Part shown: piece by piece, positions 16,899-25,046 of the stretch
Position numbering within the stretch: position 1 is the stretch's first letter
Layout of the letters: every line of letters begins with the position of its first letter
DNA from: Stutzerimonas stutzeri
GTDB lineage: Bacteria; Pseudomonadota; Gammaproteobacteria; Pseudomonadales; Pseudomonadaceae
Reading direction: 5' to 3'
Assembly (NCBI GenBank): GCA_019056435.1
Contig: CP077641.1
Span: 372,001 to 436,000 of the forward strand
DNA: 64,000 nt
Notes under the pieces: generated by a model
Database searches by the model: none
What the model was told of the DNA's origin: nothing
The model's input: the letters and a program-made list of their open reading frames with translations, nothing else
Program-made: the position numbers and the translations under genes

Positions 16899-18703
16899 AT
16901 GACCATGACAGTGGGTGACTACGTGATCGAACGCCTCTACCAGTGGGCCGTACGGAGGATCTACGGCTATCCGGGCGACGGCATCAACGGTGTGTTCGGC
17001 GCGCTCAACCGCGCCAACGAGAAGATCCGCTTCATCCAGGCTCGACACGAGGAGATGGCCGCGTTCATGGCCGCGGCCGATGCCAAGTTCAACGGTGGGC
17101 TGGGCGTCTGTATTTCCACCTCGGGGCCGGGCGCTTCGCATCTGCTGACCGGGCTCTACGATGCCCGCCTCGACCACATGCCGGTGCTGGCGATTACCGG
17201 CCAGCAGCGCGTACCGCGATCGGCGGGCACTACCAGCAGGAGCTGGACCTCGTCTCGATGTTCAAGGACGTCGCCGGCGCCTTCGTCCAGCAGGCCAGCG
17301 CGCCGGCACAGGTGCGCCACCTCATCGACCGGGCAGTGCGCATCGCCGTCGGTGAGCGCCGGGTGACGGCCATCGTCCTGCCCAACGACCTGCAGGAGAT
17401 GGAATACAGCGAGCCACCGCGCGCCCACGGCACGCTCCGTTCCGGCATCGGCTACGTGAAGCCGAAGGTGGTCCCCTACGACGCCGACCTCCAGCGCGCC
17501 GCCGAGGTGCTCAATGCCGGCAAGAAGGTCGCCATGCTGATCGGCGCCGGCGCGCTGCACGCCGCCGACGAGGTAACCGCCGTGGCCGACAAGCTCGGTG
17601 CCGGGGTCGCCAAGGCGCTGCTGGGCAAGGCCGCGCTGCCGGATGACCTGCCCTGGGTCACCGGCGCCATCGGTTTGCTCGGCACCGAGGTGAGCCATCA
17701 GCTGATGACCGAATGCGACACCCTGCTGATGGTCGGCTCCGGCTTCCCCTATGCCGAATTCATGCCCGAGGAAGGCCAGGCCCGCGGCGTGCAGATCGAC
17801 CTCAAGCCGGAGATGCTGAGCATCCGCTACCCGATGGAGGTGAACCTGCACGGCGATGCGGCCGAGACCCTTCGCGCGCTGCTGCCGCTGCTCGAGCACA
17901 AGACCGATCGCTCCTGGCGCGAGACGATCGAAAAGGCCCGCGCCGAGTGGGACAAGACCCTGGAGAAACGCGCCATGGCCTCGGCCGATCCGATCAATCC
18001 GCAGCGGGTCGCGTTCGAGCTGTCGCCGCGGCTGCCGGACCGGGCGATCGTGACCAGCGACTCCGGCTCCTGCGCCAACTGGTACGCGCGTGACGTCAAG
18101 CTGCGTCGCGGCATGATGGGTTCGCTCTCCGGCGGGCTGGCCTCGATGGGCGCGGCGGTGCCCTACGCCATCGCCGCCAAGTTCTGCCACCCGGACCGCG
18201 CGGTGGTCGCCATGGTCGGCGACGGTGCCATGCAGATGAACAACATGGCCGAGCTGATCACGGTGGCCAAATACTGGAAGGAATGGCAGAACCCGCAGTG
18301 GATCTGCTGCGTGTTCAACAACGAGGACCTGAACCAGGTCACCTGGGAACAGCGGGTCATGGAGGGCGATCCGAAATTCGAGGCGTCACAGGACATTCCG
18401 AACGTGCCCTATCACCGCTTTGCCGAATCGATCGGCCTGAAGGGCCTCTATGTCGATCGCGAGGACCGGATCGAAGCCGCCTGGGACGAAGCCTTCGCGG
18501 CGGATCGGCCCGTGCTGATCGAATTCAAGACCGACCCGAATGTCCCGCCGCTGCCCGCTCACCTGAAGCTCGAGCAGGTGAAGAAGTACGCCTCGGCGCT
18601 GCTGCAGGGCGACCCGGACGAAGGCGGCATCATCGTGCAGTCGGCCAAGCAGGCGCTGAGCAAGGTGCTGCCGGGCCACAAGAAGGATGACGACCGGCGC
18701 TAG
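16899..18703 (+). CDS. Thiamine diphosphate-dependent oxidase/decarboxylase (PoxB-like), frameshifted near 17207
   Basis: About 601 residues when the break is bridged, like pyruvate oxidase and related ThDP enzymes. The first segment (MTMTVGDYVIERLYQW ... YGYPGDGINGVFGAL, then ARHEEMAAFMAAADAKF with the ThDP-activating Glu) ends at AITGQQ. It continues as ARTAIGGHYQQELDLVS in the next frame, so one G is missing in CAGCAG(G)CGCG about 17207. The C-terminal ThDP-binding motif starts at GDGAMQMNNMAEL and continues to VFNNEDLNQVTWE. Acetate-forming pyruvate oxidation is likely but the substrate is not certain. Similar 'thiamine pyrophosphate-requiring' proteins often sit in stress-response clusters. 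Confidence 0.85.
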
Positions 18704-18762
18704 GGCCGGTCCGGTGAGTGATGCAAGCCGCCGCCGAGCACGGCGGCCTCATCACCAGGAGC

Positions 18763-19026
18763 TCAGTCCTCCTCGTCGCGAAGAACCTCTCCGGTTCGGC
18801 CATCGAGCTTGAATTCCCAGACCTTGCCGTCAGCCTTCATGCCTTCGCCTTCCCAGGCGTCATCATCGGCTTCGATGGCGTGCAGCGTGGTGTAGCCCGC
18901 CGCCTTCGCTTTTTCCACGGCCTGCTCGAGGGTGATCCAGTCGGCGCCGGGCTTGTCGGCCAGGGCGATGTTGCTCACGCCGAGAACGGCAATCGCGAGC
19001 GCGGCGGTAAGCGTCTTGTTGTACAT
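18763..19026 (-). CDS. Secreted PepSY-domain protein
   Basis: An 87-residue protein with a signal peptide (LTAALAIAVLGVSNIALA) followed by one PepSY domain ending in WEFKLDGRTGEVLRDEED. PepSY domains are periplasmic and are linked to protease inhibition or metal-stress sensing; the role here is unknown. Start 19026 is preceded by GAGGATCACCGG, which carries the ribosome-binding site. It is downstream of the CusF-like gene on the same strand and may share its transcript. Two more PepSY genes lie on the opposite strand nearby. Confidence 0.8.
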   Translation of the reverse strand: MYNKTLTAALAIAVLGVSNIALADKPGADWITLEQAVEKAKAAGYTTLHAIEADDDAWEGEGMKADGKVWEFKLDGRTGEVLRDEED

Positions 19027-19140
19027 CCGGTGATCCTCTTTCTGATTATCGAGCGCGCCGCTGACACGGCGTCTATGAATTCGAGCGCCGTGCTTGAAAA
19101 GAGGTTCATCGCCGCCCGGCACCTGTCCGCGCGGCCGGTA

Positions 19141-19500
19141 TCAACGTGTTTCGATGGAAACGATCGCGGCCTCGTCACCTTCGCTCTGGAAGGTGAAGCT
19201 GACCGAATCGCCCACTTCGAGGCCTTCGAGCTGCTCGCGCCGGGCCTGGAAGGCCATGGTCGCGGCAGGCCACTTCAGGGTAGGCACCGGGCCGTGGGCA
19301 ATGGTCACGGTGCCCGCCTCTCGATCCGTCGCCTCGACGGTGCCGGTCGCCCGCATGACGGGTTCGGACACGATCTCGGTCGCCGGCCCGCCGTTGATCG
19401 AGGGAGAACTTCCCGGCGCGGTGGGCTTCAGCAGGTCCTGCGCCAGGGCCGTATGGGCGAAAAACAACAGGCTGAGCGTCAGGCAGTGCAGCGGTTTCAT
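19141..19500 (-). CDS. CusF-like periplasmic copper-binding protein
   Basis: The 119-residue product has a signal peptide (LTLSLLFFAHTALA) and a small beta-barrel domain. Features typical of CusF are GTVEATDREAGTVTIAHGPV, TLKWPAATMAFQ (Trp and Met ligands) and VGDSVSFTFQ. CusF hands Cu(I)/Ag(I) to the Cus efflux system. Here it stands apart from efflux genes but next to PepSY proteins and a two-component system. It is divergent from the PepSY-regulator operon across about 160 bases. A role in copper response is inferred. Confidence 0.8.
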   Translation of the reverse strand: MKPLHCLTLSLLFFAHTALAQDLLKPTAPGSSPSINGGPATEIVSEPVMRATGTVEATDREAGTVTIAHGPVPTLKWPAATMAFQARREQLEGLEVGDSVSFTFQSEGDEAAIVSIETR

Positions 19501-19660
19501 GGCAGGCCTCCGGTGATCGGTGGACGTACGCGCATTGGACAACCGGCGCGCCACGGATGCTGCCAACGGCGGTCGGCCCGGCCCTGTCGCCCCGTTCAGC
19601 TTGGCGTAAGGCATGCCCCGTAACCTGTGAATCGTCGAAACCCACACAGGAATACACACC

Positions 19661-19969
19661 ATGAAAACACTGACTACGCTGTTCACCGCCGCCACCCTCG
19701 CCCTGGGCGCGAACCTGGCCCTGGCCCGTGACCTGGGTCCGGATGAAGCGATGCGGTTGCGCGACGCCGGCACCATCGAGTCCTTCGAGAAGCTCAACAA
19801 AGCGGCACTGGCCAAGCACCCCGGTGCAACCATCGAGGAGACCGAGCTGGAAGAAGAATACGGTCGCCACATCTATCAACTTGAACTGCGCGACGCCAAA
19901 GGTGTGCAATGGGACATGGAGCTCGATGCCAAGACCGGCGAAGTGCTCAAGGACCATCAGGACGACTAA
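19661..19969 (+). CDS. Secreted PepSY-domain protein, first gene of a two-component operon
   Basis: A 102-residue protein with a signal peptide (TLFTAATLALGANLALA) and a PepSY domain (HIYQLELRDAKGVQWDMELD, TGEVLKDHQDD). The ATG follows CACAGGAATACACACC. Its stop overlaps the start of the next PepSY gene (TAATG), and the response regulator and kinase follow with overlaps. Translational coupling of all four suggests the PepSY proteins are inputs or outputs of the signalling pair. Confidence 0.85.
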   Translation: MKTLTTLFTAATLALGANLALARDLGPDEAMRLRDAGTIESFEKLNKAALAKHPGATIEETELEEEYGRHIYQLELRDAKGVQWDMELDAKTGEVLKDHQDD

Positions 19970-20273
19970 TGCACCGCGCCATTCTCCTCTCGTTTCCCGT
20001 GGCTCTGCTGCTTACCGCCACCCCGGCGGCAAGCCGCGACCTGGACCAGGATGAAGCCCTTCGCCTGCGCCGCGAGGGGCTGATCATGCCCCTGGAAGCC
20101 CTTCTGCAACGCGCGATGGAACGTTATCCTCGGCGCGCCTGCTGGAGGCCGAACTGGAAGAAGAGGATGGCGTCTACGTCTACGAAATCGAATTGCTGAC
20201 CGCCGACGGCGTCGCCCGCGAGCTCGAACTCGACGCGCGCGACGGCCGCCTGCTCAAGGACGAAGAAGACTGA
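19969..20273 (+). CDS. Second PepSY-domain protein, frameshifted near 20132
   Basis: The frame starts at an ATG overlapping the previous stop and encodes a signal peptide ([17 protein letters not shown]) and [20 protein letters not shown], close to its neighbour. After AMERYP the frame is lost; in the next frame [20 protein letters not shown] and [12 protein letters not shown] complete the domain. One base is missing in CCTCGGCGCGCC about 20132. The bridged protein has 101 residues and its TGA overlaps the regulator ATG. It appears to be a tandem duplicate of the upstream gene. Confidence 0.75.
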
Positions 20274-20938
20274 TGCGCCTGTTACTGGTCGAAGACAATG
20301 TGCCGCTTGCCGATGAGCTGGTCGCCAGCCTCACGCGCCAGGGTTATGCCATCGACTGGCTCGCCGACGGCCGCGATGCTGACTACCAGGGCAGCAGCGA
20401 GCCCTATGACCTGATCGTCCTGGACCTCGGCTTGCCCGGCAAACCGGGGCTGGAGGTGTTGCGCGACTGGCGCGCGCGGGGCCTGGCGACACCCGTGCTG
20501 ATCCTCACGGCACGCGACTCCTGGGCCGAACGCATCGACGGCCTCAAGGCCGGTGCCGATGACTACCTGACCAAACCCTTCCACCCAGAGGAGCTGCTGC
20601 TGCGCATCCAGGCCCTGCTGCGTCGCGCGCACGGGGTCGCCAACCAGCCACTGCTCGAAGCCGGCGGCCTGTCGCTGGATGAAACCCGGCAGCGCTGCAG
20701 CAAGGACGGCCAGGACATCGACCTGACCGCCGGTGAGTTCCGCCTGCTGCGCTACTTCATGCTGCATCCCGGCCAGCTGCTCTCGAAGACACAACTGGCC
20801 GAGCACCTCTATGACGGCGAAACCGAGCGCGACTCCAACGTCATCGAAGTGCACGTCAACCGCCTGCGCGGCAAGCTCGGCCGCGAGCTGATCGAAACCC
20901 GCCGCGGCCAGGGCTATCGCTTCGGCGGCGCACCTTGA
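20273..20938 (+). CDS. OmpR/PhoB-family response regulator
   Basis: A 221-residue two-domain regulator. The receiver domain has the phosphoacceptor Asp51 ([10 protein letters not shown]), the conserved acidic pair near the N-terminus (VEDN) and KPF at about 105-107. The C-terminal winged helix has [20 protein letters not shown] and [20 protein letters not shown]. It starts inside the stop of the second PepSY gene (TGATG) and overlaps the kinase start. The QseB/PmrA-like subgroup is likely. Target genes probably include the neighbouring PepSY and CusF-like genes, which is inference. Confidence 0.9.
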   Translation: MRLLLVEDNVPLADELVASLTRQGYAIDWLADGRDADYQGSSEPYDLIVLDLGLPGKPGLEVLRDWRARGLATPVLILTARDSWAERIDGLKAGADDYLTKPFHPEELLLRIQALLRRAHGVANQPLLEAGGLSLDETRQRCSKDGQDIDLTAGEFRLLRYFMLHPGQLLSKTQLAEHLYDGETERDSNVIEVHVNRLRGKLGRELIETRRGQGYRFGGAP

Positions 20939-22272
20939 AGTCGATTCAGCGCAGCCTCAGCCTGGGGCTGATTTCGGTCCTGCTGCTGGTCGGCCTGTTG
21001 CTCGTCCAGACCAGCCTCTGGCTCTTCGAAGCCGGGCTGAGGCGCAACCTGGCAAGCGACCTTCGGGCCGAGACCGAGGGCCTGCTGCTGGCCCTGGTGC
21101 AGGGGCGGGAAGGCTTCAAGCTCGATTCCAGCCGCCTCAACCCGCGCTATCAGCGCGCCTTCTCGGGGCACTATTTCCGTATCGACCTGCCGGATCGCAG
21201 CTGGCGGTCGCGCTCGGTGTGGGACGCCGAACCCCAGTGGCCGACCGCCAATGGCCTGGCCGATGCGCTGGTCGACGGCCCGCAGGAGCAACGCCTGCTG
21301 AGCTATCGCGCCGAGTACCGGCGCGACGGCCAGGCGATCGCGATCAGCGTGGCGCGAGACTACACCCCCATTCTCAAGAGCTTCGCCCAGGTGCGCCTCG
21401 GCGGGCTGGGCCTGGTCGGCGTCGCCCTGCTGGTCTTCCTGCTGCTGCAGCGCTACGCGGTCAGGCTCGCCATGCGCCCGCTCGAGCGCGCCCGCCAGCA
21501 GATCGCCCAACTGCAACAGGGCCAGCGCCAGCAGCTGGATATTCGTGCCCCGGTGGAACTGCAGCCATTGGTCGACCAGATCAATCACCTGCTGGCGCAC
21601 ACCGACGACACGCTCAAACGCTCACGCCATGCGCTGGGCAATCTTGGCCATGCCCTGAAGACGCCATTGGCCGTGCTCGGCAGCCTCACCCGGCGCGAGG
21701 AACTGGCCGCCCTGCCCGAACTGCAGGCGGGCCTGCGCGAACAACTGGATCAGATCCAGCAGCGCGTTTCACGCGAGCTGGGCCGCGCCCGCCTTGCTGG
21801 TGAGGTGTTGCCAGGCGGCTATTTCCACTGCGAAGACGAGCTGGCGGCGCTGTTCGAGACGCTGAAGATGATCCACCGGCGCGAGCTGGACCTGCGTTGG
21901 CAGGTCCCCGAGGGGTGCCGCCTGCCCTGGGATCGCGAGGACATGCTCGAGCTGCTCGGCAACCTGCTGGACAACGCCTGCAAGTTCGCCCGTTCGGCCG
22001 TTTCGCTACGGATCGAGCGCACCACCGACGGCTATCTGATCCGCGTCGAGGATGACGGTCCCGGCATCCCCGAACACCGGCGCGAAGCAGTGCTGGAGCG
22101 CGGCATTCGTCTGGACGAACGTGCCGAAGGCCATGGCCTCGGGCTGGGCATCGTGCGGGACATCCTGGCCGCCTGGAACGGTCGGTTGGCGCTGAGCAAA
22201 AGCACGCTGGGCGGCCTGCAGGCGGAGGTCTACCTGCCGACGCAAACGCGCGGCAAGGCGAGCGGGGTTTGA
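20935..22272 (+). CDS. Membrane sensor histidine kinase
   Basis: A 445-residue kinase starting at a TTG that overlaps the regulator stop. TM1 spans about 10-30 and TM2 about 158-178, enclosing a periplasmic sensor of about 125 residues. A HAMP-like linker follows ([13 protein letters not shown]). The phosphorylated His lies in [13 protein letters not shown]. The ATPase domain has an N-box near [12 protein letters not shown], then DDGPGIP and [11 protein letters not shown]. It phosphorylates the upstream regulator. The stimulus is unknown; metal or envelope stress is suggested by the PepSY and CusF-like neighbours. Confidence 0.9.
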   Translation: MKSIQRSLSLGLISVLLLVGLLLVQTSLWLFEAGLRRNLASDLRAETEGLLLALVQGREGFKLDSSRLNPRYQRAFSGHYFRIDLPDRSWRSRSVWDAEPQWPTANGLADALVDGPQEQRLLSYRAEYRRDGQAIAISVARDYTPILKSFAQVRLGGLGLVGVALLVFLLLQRYAVRLAMRPLERARQQIAQLQQGQRQQLDIRAPVELQPLVDQINHLLAHTDDTLKRSRHALGNLGHALKTPLAVLGSLTRREELAALPELQAGLREQLDQIQQRVSRELGRARLAGEVLPGGYFHCEDELAALFETLKMIHRRELDLRWQVPEGCRLPWDREDMLELLGNLLDNACKFARSAVSLRIERTTDGYLIRVEDDGPGIPEHRREAVLERGIRLDERAEGHGLGLGIVRDILAAWNGRLALSKSTLGGLQAEVYLPTQTRGKASGV

Positions 22273-22288
22273 ACGAAGGGAGCGAGGA

Positions 22289-22504
22289 TTATTGCGGGCG
22301 GGCCAACTCGTTGCGCATGTCTTCCAGGATGGTCTCGACCAGCAGGCCGTTTTGCACCTGGCGCCCCGATACCATGCGAATGGCCTCGGTGCCATTGATC
22401 GGGTAGCCGACTCGTACGACCAGATAGCCGTCGGCCTGTGGCTCGACACGGGTTTTGTAATCAGGCGGGAAATTGTCGGCGAGATGGCGGGAAAGGGTTT
22501 TCAT
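22289..22504 (-). CDS. Conserved small protein of unknown function
   Basis: A 71-residue soluble protein starting at MKTLSRHLADNFPPDYK; the longer frame to 22603 adds nothing family-like. The sequence is mixed alpha/beta by eye (YLVVRVGYPINGTEAIRM, LLVETILEDMRNELA) with no signal peptide. No domain was recognised. It is convergent with the kinase gene, 16 bases away. Confidence 0.6.
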   Translation of the reverse strand: MKTLSRHLADNFPPDYKTRVEPQADGYLVVRVGYPINGTEAIRMVSGRQVQNGLLVETILEDMRNELARPQ

Positions 22505-22619
22505 GGGTATCTCTGGCGCTTGGCTTGGTACAAAGACCCTGCAACCCGCTGGGAGATTCCCGCCACTCGTCGGATGACTGTAGCCCCGACACCAAATCGT
22601 CATCTGACGGACGCCTGTA

Positions 22620-22718
22620 TCAGTTGCCTCCGTTCATGCCATAGGCCAGCCAGGCCAGAACGGCCATGGCCGCCACAGCGGTGGTGGAAATCAGCAGTGC
22701 ATTCAGCATCAGGCCCAT
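22620..22718 (-). CDS. Very small membrane protein (32 aa)
   Basis: A short frame starting at 22718 with a strong GAGGAGGCACC ribosome-binding site. The 32 residues are one hydrophobic helix (LMLNALLISTTAVAAMAVLAW, shown here only as its character) ending in a polar YGMNGGN tail. It is divergent from the WYL regulator gene. The strong ribosome-binding site and clean single-helix translation argue that it is real, but no family was recognised. Confidence 0.55.
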   Translation of the reverse strand: MGLMLNALLISTTAVAAMAVLAWLAYGMNGGN

Positions 22719-22830
22719 GGTGCCTCCTCGTTCCGCTCGCTTGAAGTACGCCCCGAATATATGTAGCTTCGCGCGACACGTCGAGCGACCCGATAGTCGC
22801 ATGTAAAGTTTTCCAGCAGACGAGGCCCCC

Positions 22831-23703
22831 ATGAAACGCAAGCAATCGATCAGCCAGATCCGCTGGGACCTGGCTCTGCGCTACCGCCTGATCGAGACCA
22901 TCGCCTGGTGGGAAGGCCGCCTGACCACGGGCCACCTGATGCAGAGCTTTGGCATCAGCCGGCAGCAGGCCTCGAAGGACATCAACACCTACCTCAACGA
23001 GCATGCGCCGAAAAACCTTACATATGACCGTCATTTGAAGGGCTACAGGCCAAGCAAACAGTTCGAACCGCTGTTCATCGACGGCAGCGCCAGCGCCTAC
23101 CTCCACCTGTTGAACCAGAACCGCGACCGCGCCCCGCACATTGAGGGCCTGGCCGTGGCCTACGCGCATACCGAAGTGCTGCGCGTACCGGACCGCAGCA
23201 TCCGCCCTGAGGTTCTGCGGCCGATCCTCAAGGCGTGCCGCGAAGGGCTGCGCCTGGAAACGGAGTATGTCTCCCTCGCCCACCCGGAAGTGGAAATCCG
23301 CGTGATGACACCGCACACCCTCGTCTTCACCGGCATGCGCTGGCACGTACGCGCCTATTGCGAGAAGAACCGCGGCTATCGCGACTTCGTCCTCAGTCGC
23401 TTCCGGGGCGAGCCGGACCTGATGGACGAGAGCGACAACACCCAGGCGGACGACGAGGCCTGGAACACACCGGTGGATGTGATCATCGAACCGGACGTGC
23501 GTTTGAACCCTGAACAGAAGGCAATCATCGAAACCGACTACGGCATGCAGAACGGCGAACTCCGGGTCGCCACCCGCGGTGCCCTGGTGCAGTACGTGCT
23601 CCAGCGGTATCAGATCGATCCGAACACCGTGCTGGCCAATGCGGCGGCGCAGCAGATCCAGGTGAGAAATCTGCAGGGGTTAAAAGCTTGGCTTTACGCG
23701 TGA
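22831..23703 (+). CDS. WYL-domain transcriptional regulator (CapW/BrxR-like layout)
   Basis: A 290-residue regulator. The N-terminal winged helix (RYRLIETIAWWEGRLTTGHL, then SFGISRQQASKDINTYL) precedes a WYL domain (about 125-205: VMTPHTLVFTGMRWHVRAYC, FVLSRFRGEP) and a C-terminal WCX-like region (RYQIDPNTVLANAAAQQIQV). This order matches CapW/BrxR repressors of phage-defence loci and DNA-damage regulators such as DriD, which sense nucleotides or single-stranded DNA. Here no defence genes are adjacent. Instead sbcD begins 107 bases downstream on the same strand, which hints at a link to DNA-end processing. The function is inferred. Confidence 0.85.
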   Translation: MKRKQSISQIRWDLALRYRLIETIAWWEGRLTTGHLMQSFGISRQQASKDINTYLNEHAPKNLTYDRHLKGYRPSKQFEPLFIDGSASAYLHLLNQNRDRAPHIEGLAVAYAHTEVLRVPDRSIRPEVLRPILKACREGLRLETEYVSLAHPEVEIRVMTPHTLVFTGMRWHVRAYCEKNRGYRDFVLSRFRGEPDLMDESDNTQADDEAWNTPVDVIIEPDVRLNPEQKAIIETDYGMQNGELRVATRGALVQYVLQRYQIDPNTVLANAAAQQIQVRNLQGLKAWLYA

Positions 23704-23726
23704 CGCCCCCCGGCGCCCCCTCCCCT

Positions 23727-23750
23727 GTAGGGGCGAATTTATTCGCCCGC
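23727..23750. repeat. REP-like palindrome upstream of sbcD
   Basis: GTAGGGGCGAATTTATTCGCC followed by CGC: GGGCGAAT and ATTCGCCC pair in a stem with a very short loop. A second copy in opposite orientation lies after sbcC. Confidence 0.65.
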
Positions 23751-23810
23751 CTTCTGCCGTTTGCGCCACGCTGCGGTGAATTCCAACCGAACGCCCAAAA
23801 GACTCCTCGT

Positions 23811-25046
23811 ATGCGCCTGATCCACACCTCCGACTGGCACCTCGGCCAGACCCTCCACGGCCAGGACCGCGATTACGAACATGCGCAGTTCCTTGCCTGG
23901 CTGCTGGACCAGCTCGTCCAGCATCGACCGGACGCCCTGCTCATCGCCGGCGATATCTTCGACACCGTCAACCCGCCGCTCAAGGCGCAGGAACGCCTGT
24001 ACGACTTCATCGTTCGCACCCACGAAGCGCTGCCGCAGCTGGACATCGTCATGATCGCCGGCAACCACGATTCCGGCGGACGCATCGAGCTGCCGGGGCC
24101 GCTGATGAGGCGACTCAACGCCCATGCCATCGGCCGCATCAGCTGGATCGCCGAAAACCAGCTCGACCACGAGCGCCTGCTGGTGCCGCTGCATGACGCA
24201 AGGGGCCAGGTGGCGGGTTGGTGCCTGGCCCTACCCTTCCTGCGGCCAGCGGAAGTGACCGGCGGCGAGGCGGGCGAGGATTACATGGCCGGCATCCGCC
24301 ATGTCCATCGGCACCTGATCGCCGCCGCCGAAGCCTGCCGGCAGCCCGGACAGGCACTGATCGCCATGAGCCACGCACACATGGCCGGCGGTGCGGTGTC
24401 GGAAGATTCCGAGCGCAACATTGTCATCGGCAATGCCGAGGCGCTGCCGGCCAGCCTGTTCCCCGAACCCATCGCCTACGTTGCCCTCGGCCACCTGCAC
24501 AAACCGCAGAAGGTCGCCGGCCAGGAACGCATCCGCTACAGCGGCTCGCCTTTGCCGCTCTCGTTCGGCGAGATCAACTACCCGCATCAGGTGTTGCTGG
24601 TGAGCTTCGAGGGCGACCGGCTCGACACAGTCGAAGCGCTGCCCGTGCCCCGCGCCGTGGAGATGATCCGCATCGGCCGCGCGCCGCTGCCGGAGGTGAT
24701 CGGCCAGCTCGAAGCCCTGCCGCCGGTGGGCCTGTTCGCCGAACACCTGCCCTGGCTGGAAGTGCGCGTGCAGCTCGACGAACCCTTGCCGGACCTGCGC
24801 CAGCGCATCGAGGCCGCCATCACCGGCAAGGCCTGCCGGCTGGTGCGCATCGCCAGCGAATACCGGGGCGCACGAGGCGAGGCCGAATCCGACGTGCTGG
24901 TCGGCCTCGATCAGATCACCCCGCAGGAACTCTTTGCCCGCGCCTGGGAAGAGCAGTTCGGCAACCCGCCCGACGAACAGGCGCTGGATGACTTCGCCAG
25001 CCTGCTGCAGAACGTCGAGCTAGGCGGCGAAGGAGACACCAAATGA
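23811..25046 (+). CDS. sbcD: Exonuclease subunit SbcD (Mre11-like nuclease)
   Basis: A 411-residue nuclease of the SbcCD complex, which opens hairpins and trims DNA ends. The metallophosphoesterase motifs are HTSDWHLGQ, IAGDIFD, IAGNHDSG and, further on, SHAHMAGG and LGHLHKPQ. Start 23811 (MRLIHTSDWH) is the family start; the frame extends upstream through the REP-like palindrome and is not coding there. It overlaps sbcC by ATGA, so the two are translationally coupled. Confidence 0.95.
   Translation: MRLIHTSDWHLGQTLHGQDRDYEHAQFLAWLLDQLVQHRPDALLIAGDIFDTVNPPLKAQERLYDFIVRTHEALPQLDIVMIAGNHDSGGRIELPGPLMRRLNAHAIGRISWIAENQLDHERLLVPLHDARGQVAGWCLALPFLRPAEVTGGEAGEDYMAGIRHVHRHLIAAAEACRQPGQALIAMSHAHMAGGAVSEDSERNIVIGNAEALPASLFPEPIAYVALGHLHKPQKVAGQERIRYSGSPLPLSFGEINYPHQVLLVSFEGDRLDTVEALPVPRAVEMIRIGRAPLPEVIGQLEALPPVGLFAEHLPWLEVRVQLDEPLPDLRQRIEAAITGKACRLVRIASEYRGARGEAESDVLVGLDQITPQELFARAWEEQFGNPPDEQALDDFASLLQNVELGGEGDTK

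Noticed and set aside
19605-19624. CGTAAG and CGTAAC direct repeat upstream of the PepSY operon
   Set aside because: The 14-base spacing does not match the PmrA/PhoP-type box spacing I know, so it was not called an operator.
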